In this document: piece by piece, positions 14,871 through 18,241 of the stretch
How positions within the stretch are numbered: position 1 is the first letter of the stretch
Layout of the letters: each line of letters opens with the position of its first letter
NCBI GenBank assembly: GCA_035293845.1
Contig: DATGMB010000035.1
Span: forward strand, 1 to 18,241
DNA: 18,241 nt
Direction: 5' to 3'
Origin: DATGMB01 sp035293845
GTDB taxonomy: Bacteria > Acidobacteriota > Terriglobia > Bryobacterales > Bryobacteraceae
Notes under the pieces: generated by a model
The model's database searches: none
The model's input: only the letters and a program-made list of their open reading frames with translations
Told to the model about the DNA's origin: nothing
Position numbers and translations under genes: made by a program

Positions 14871-17800
14871 ATGCGTGCCACCCTGCTCCTGATCCTTGCG
14901 CCCGCGCTCCTGGCGGCGCAGAATACGTCATCCGCCCTTTCCGGCACCGTGCATGACGCGGCCGGCGCGGCCGTGCCAAACGCCAAAGTGACGCTCACCG
15001 GAGAAGACAATGGTTTCGTGCGTTCCGTTCACACCAGCGGGGAAGGGTTCTTCTCCTTCCCGGATCTCACGCCCGCCAGCTTCAGCTTGACCGTCGAGGC
15101 GCCCGGCTTCAAAGTCTATCGCCAGAATCGCATCCTGCTGAATGCGAACGAGCAGCGTTCGCTCGGCGAAATCCGCATGGAAGTGGGCCAGGTGACCGAG
15201 TCCGTAACCGTCACCGCGGAGAGCGTCGCGGTCGACCTCTCCACCGGCGAGCGTTCGGGAACGCTTTCCGGCGAGCAATTGGACCAGATCGCGCTGCGCG
15301 GCCGCGACGTTTTCGACGCGATCAGCCTGATGGCCGGCGTGGTCGATACGAGCGACGGCCGCGATGCGCCCGGACCTTCCAGCATCTCGAACATCTACAT
15401 CATGGGCGGCCGCAACGACCAGAAGAACATGACGGTGGACGGCGTGACCAACCTCGACACCGGCTCCAACGGCTCGGTTCACAGTATGCCCTCGATGGAT
15501 TCGGTGGCGGAGGTGAAGGTGCTGATGTCGGCCTATTCGGCGGAGAACGGGCGCAATCCGTCGTCGATCAATGTCATCACCAAGGGCGGGCAGCGCCAGT
15601 TCCACGGCCAGGCATCCTACTATTTCCGCAATGAGGACCTGAATGCCAATGATTATTTCTCCAACCTGGCGGGCCGGCCGCGGCCCGAATACCGCTACAA
15701 CATCGGGAGCTATTCGATCGGCGGCCCGGTGATCCTGCCCAGGCACGCGCTGCGGAACCGGCTGTTCTTCTTCTTCAACCAGGAGTTTCAGCAGCAGATC
15801 CAGAACTACGGCGTGAAGGAAGTCACGGTGCCGACGGAGCTCGAGCGGCAGGGCAATTTCTCGCAATCGTACAACAGCAACGGTTCGGCGATCATCAAGG
15901 TGAACGATCCGCTGAACAATAAGGCGCAATTCCCCGGCAATGTGATCCCGCCGTCGCGCTTCAACCCCATCGGACAGGCGATCCTGAACCTGTTCCCGGT
16001 GCCCAATTTCAGCGACCCCAATCCGGCGACGCACTACCAGTGGAACTACTACGCGAACTTCTCCGAGCCCTATCCGCGGCGCACGGAGACCGCCCGCGTC
16101 GATTTCCAGCCGCGGCAAAACTGGCAGCTCTACGTCAGCCTGAGCAACAACGCCGACGCGCAGAACGTGCCGTACAGCGCCGGCAACGCGGGCTGGACCG
16201 CCGGCTCGCTGAACTTCCCGCTCGTGCCGATCCATTTCGAGGAGCCGGGCCGCCTGGCGACCGTGCACTCGACCAACAGCATCACGGCGGATACGTTCAA
16301 CGAAATCTCCGTGGCCGCGAGCCAGAACACCCTGACCTACGGGCCGGCCGATCCGAACCTGGTGGACCGCACGAAGCTCGGCATCACGCTCGCGCAGCGC
16401 AACCCCTCGCTCAACGTCCTCAACGCCATTCCGGACATGAGCTTCAGCGGCAATACGCAGAACGCCGCCAATCCCTCGATGAGCGACGGCACACCCTACT
16501 TCAACCAGAACACGATCTACAGCTTCATCGATAACGTGAGCCGCGTGTGGCGCACCCATACCTTCAAGGCCGGCATCTACTTCGAGCACACCCAGAAGCT
16601 GCAGAGCGCCAACGCCGCCACGCGCGGCAACATCAGCTTCAACCAGGACGGCAACAATCCCAACGACGCCAATTATCCCTGGGCCACCGCGCTGCTTGGC
16701 TACTACGATAGCTACACGGAGTCCACGGGCCGCCCGCAGGGCAACTGGAAGTACATCAACGCCGAGTGGTTCGTGCAGGACACCTGGCGCGTTTCGCGCC
16801 GCTTCTCGCTCGATTACGGCGTTCGCTTCTACCACGATCCGCCGCAGTTCGATGCGCGCAAGCAGATCTCCTCGTTCTCGATCGCCGCGTACGATCCCGC
16901 CACGGCGCCCGTACTGCTGCGGCCGGCGAAGGTCGACGGCGCGAACGTCGCCATCAACCCGGTGACCGGCCAGACGTACTCCAACGGCCTGGTCGGCACG
17001 TTCGCGCCCGGCTTCGGCAATCCCGCCGACGGGCTCCTCATCGGCGGCGTGAACGGCGTGCCGAACGGGCTCTTCACGGTCGCGCCGGTGACCGTGACGC
17101 CGCGCCTCGGCTTCGCCTGGGATCCCATCGGCGACGGCCGCACCGCCATCCGGGGCGGCGGCGGAATGTACCTGGACCGCATCCAGGGCAATCCGGTGAT
17201 GAACCTGCTCGGTCCGCCGGCCTTCTACTCGCCGGTGAACTACTACGGCACGTTCGGCGACATCGCCACAACAGCAAGCGCGGGCCTGCTTTCGCCCACC
17301 GGCACGATCTACTCGCTCGCAACGCACGGGCACCAGCAGTCGGTCTACAACTTCAATCTCGAGATCCAGAGGCAGATCGGGCGGTCGGACTCCGTCAGCG
17401 TGGGGTACTCGGGATCGCTCGGCCGCCACCTGCTGTGGGAGCGCAACATCAATCCGGTGCCGCTGGGGGCGACGTTCCTCAGCGTGAACCCGCAGAACGC
17501 GAATCCGCAGAACACGTCCAGCGCGCTCTCCTCGAACTTCCTCCGGCCCTACCAGGGATGGGGCACGATTTACCTGTACGAATTCGCCAACAACTCCAAC
17601 TACAACGCGCTCCTGGCAACCTGGCAGCACCGGCTGGCGCACGGCTTCAACGTGTCCGGCAATTATTCCTGGAGCAAAGCGCTGGACTGCTCCGATGGCT
17701 ACAGCAGCGCGGTGGACCCGTTCCTTGCGCCGCGCTCGCGGAATTACGGCCCGGCGGGATGGGACCGCCGGCACGTGTTCACCGCCAACTTCTTCTGGAA

Positions 17801-18241
17801 CCTGCCGTGGCCGGGACGCGCGACGGGCGTGCGGCCGCTGGCGTGGGTCGCGGATCACTGGTCGCTCTCCGGCGTGGCGCGAATGATCACCGGCGGGCCG
17901 GTCACGCCGGGCTACAGCCTGGTGAACGGCATCGCGAGCCCCACCGGCTCCGGCGACGAAAGCGCGCGTCCGGAGGTCATCAACCCCAACGCGCCGCTCC
18001 CGCAGCGCTTCGCCCCGCCCTTCGAACCGGCGAAACAGGCCAACGTGCCGTGGGCCATCGCGAGCAACGATCCGCAGTTCGGCAATCTCGGCCGCAACAC
18101 GCTCTACGGCCCGGGAACCAACAACTGGGACCTCTCCCTATACCGGGAGCTCCTGTTCCACGAAAACCGCATCCGCGCCCAACTGCGCCTCGAGACCTAC
18201 AACACGTTCAACCACACCCAATTCAGCGGCCTGAATACGAC
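14871..18241 (+). CDS. Oar-like TonB-dependent receptor (partial, runs off the window)
   Basis: An open frame of 1123 codons with no stop before the window ends. Signal peptide: residues 1-17 (MRATLLLILAPALLAAQ). A carboxypeptidase-regulatory-like beta-sandwich spans about 22-100 (LSGTVHDAAGAAVPNAKV, SGEGFFSFPDLTPASF). A plug domain follows (IYIMGGRNDQKNMTVDGV, EVKVLMSAYSAENGR, INVITKGGQRQFHGQASY). A long outer-membrane beta-barrel follows, rich in aromatic-x-aromatic strands (YYFRNEDLNANDYF, FFFFNQEF). The last residues visible, TFNHTQFSGLNT, are near the usual C-terminus, so little is missing. The start is well supported by GGAGGG 5 nt upstream. Such receptors are highly expanded in Acidobacteria and are presumed to import large substrates; the substrate is unknown. 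A long antisense frame opposite it is a composition artefact. Confidence 0.93.
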   Translation, partial: MRATLLLILAPALLAAQNTSSALSGTVHDAAGAAVPNAKVTLTGEDNGFVRSVHTSGEGFFSFPDLTPASFSLTVEAPGFKVYRQNRILLNANEQRSLGEIRMEVGQVTESVTVTAESVAVDLSTGERSGTLSGEQLDQIALRGRDVFDAISLMAGVVDTSDGRDAPGPSSISNIYIMGGRNDQKNMTVDGVTNLDTGSNGSVHSMPSMDSVAEVKVLMSAYSAENGRNPSSINVITKGGQRQFHGQASYYFRNEDLNANDYFSNLAGRPRPEYRYNIGSYSIGGPVILPRHALRNRLFFFFNQEFQQQIQNYGVKEVTVPTELERQGNFSQSYNSNGSAIIKVNDPLNNKAQFPGNVIPPSRFNPIGQAILNLFPVPNFSDPNPATHYQWNYYANFSEPYPRRTETARVDFQPRQNWQLYVSLSNNADAQNVPYSAGNAGWTAGSLNFPLVPIHFEEPGRLATVHSTNSITADTFNEISVAASQNTLTYGPADPNLVDRTKLGITLAQRNPSLNVLNAIPDMSFSGNTQNAANPSMSDGTPYFNQNTIYSFIDNVSRVWRTHTFKAGIYFEHTQKLQSANAATRGNISFNQDGNNPNDANYPWATALLGYYDSYTESTGRPQGNWKYINAEWFVQDTWRVSRRFSLDYGVRFYHDPPQFDARKQISSFSIAAYDPATAPVLLRPAKVDGANVAINPVTGQTYSNGLVGTFAPGFGNPADGLLIGGVNGVPNGLFTVAPVTVTPRLGFAWDPIGDGRTAIRGGGGMYLDRIQGNPVMNLLGPPAFYSPVNYYGTFGDIATTASAGLLSPTGTIYSLATHGHQQSVYNFNLEIQRQIGRSDSVSVGYSGSLGRHLLWERNINPVPLGATFLSVNPQNANPQNTSSALSSNFLRPYQGWGTIYLYEFANNSNYNALLATWQHRLAHGFNVSGNYSWSKALDCSDGYSSAVDPFLAPRSRNYGPAGWDRRHVFTANFFWNLPWPGRATGVRPLAWVADHWSLSGVARMITGGPVTPGYSLVNGIASPTGSGDESARPEVINPNAPLPQRFAPPFEPAKQANVPWAIASNDPQFGNLGRNTLYGPGTNNWDLSLYRELLFHENRIRAQLRLETYNTFNHTQFSGLNT

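Noticed and set aside
14928..17858. 976-codon open frame on the minus strand
   Set aside because: It lies entirely opposite the TonB-dependent receptor gene, is His/Arg/Val-rich without domain features, and has the appearance of an antisense frame kept open by high GC content.

Overview
The window is uniformly GC-rich and bacterial. It most resembles a soil acidobacterium of the Bryobacterales/Solibacter type. The basis is a duplicated FtsX/MacB permease of the ADOP kind, an Oar-like TonB-dependent receptor with an N-terminal carboxypeptidase-regulatory-like domain, a PEP-CTERM secreted protein and a parvulin-type foldase. This taxonomic guess is from gene content only.

Layout. Positions 16-6479 hold five minus-strand genes: a divergent GH1 glycosidase, a secreted PpiC-type peptidyl-prolyl isomerase, an ADOP permease, a small secreted BON-domain protein and a PEP-CTERM protein. 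A divergent intergenic region (6480-6741), with a 22-bp dyad that could be an operator, separates them from the plus-strand half. The plus-strand half starts with a membrane-anchored TPR protein whose N-terminal domain looks like a metzincin that has lost its zinc ligands. About 550 bp without a gene follows. It contains a degenerate ~100-bp tandem repeat and a plausible promoter.

From 8781 to 14196 lies a compact type III-A (Csm) CRISPR effector operon: cas10/csm1, csm2, csm3, csm4, csm5. It is odd in several ways. Cas10 is only 488 aa: the HD nuclease domain and the zinc ribbon are missing, while the GGDD cyclase motif is intact. Csm2 carries an Arg/Gly-rich disordered tail. Csm4 has a Pro/Glu-rich insertion of about 108 codons, bounded by oppositely oriented 7-bp repeat arrays. 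A perfect 10-bp palindrome sits between csm3 and csm4. There is no CRISPR array, cas6, cas1/cas2 or recognisable cyclic-oligoadenylate effector here, so crRNAs and any downstream effector must be encoded elsewhere. Csm3 keeps its catalytic Asp, so the complex should still be able to cut target RNA and signal through Palm/GGDD, but not use HD-dependent DNase activity.

A YdeI/OmdA-family gene follows csm5 directly and may be co-transcribed. After a promoter-like TTGACT box, an Oar-like TonB-dependent receptor gene runs off the right edge of the window.
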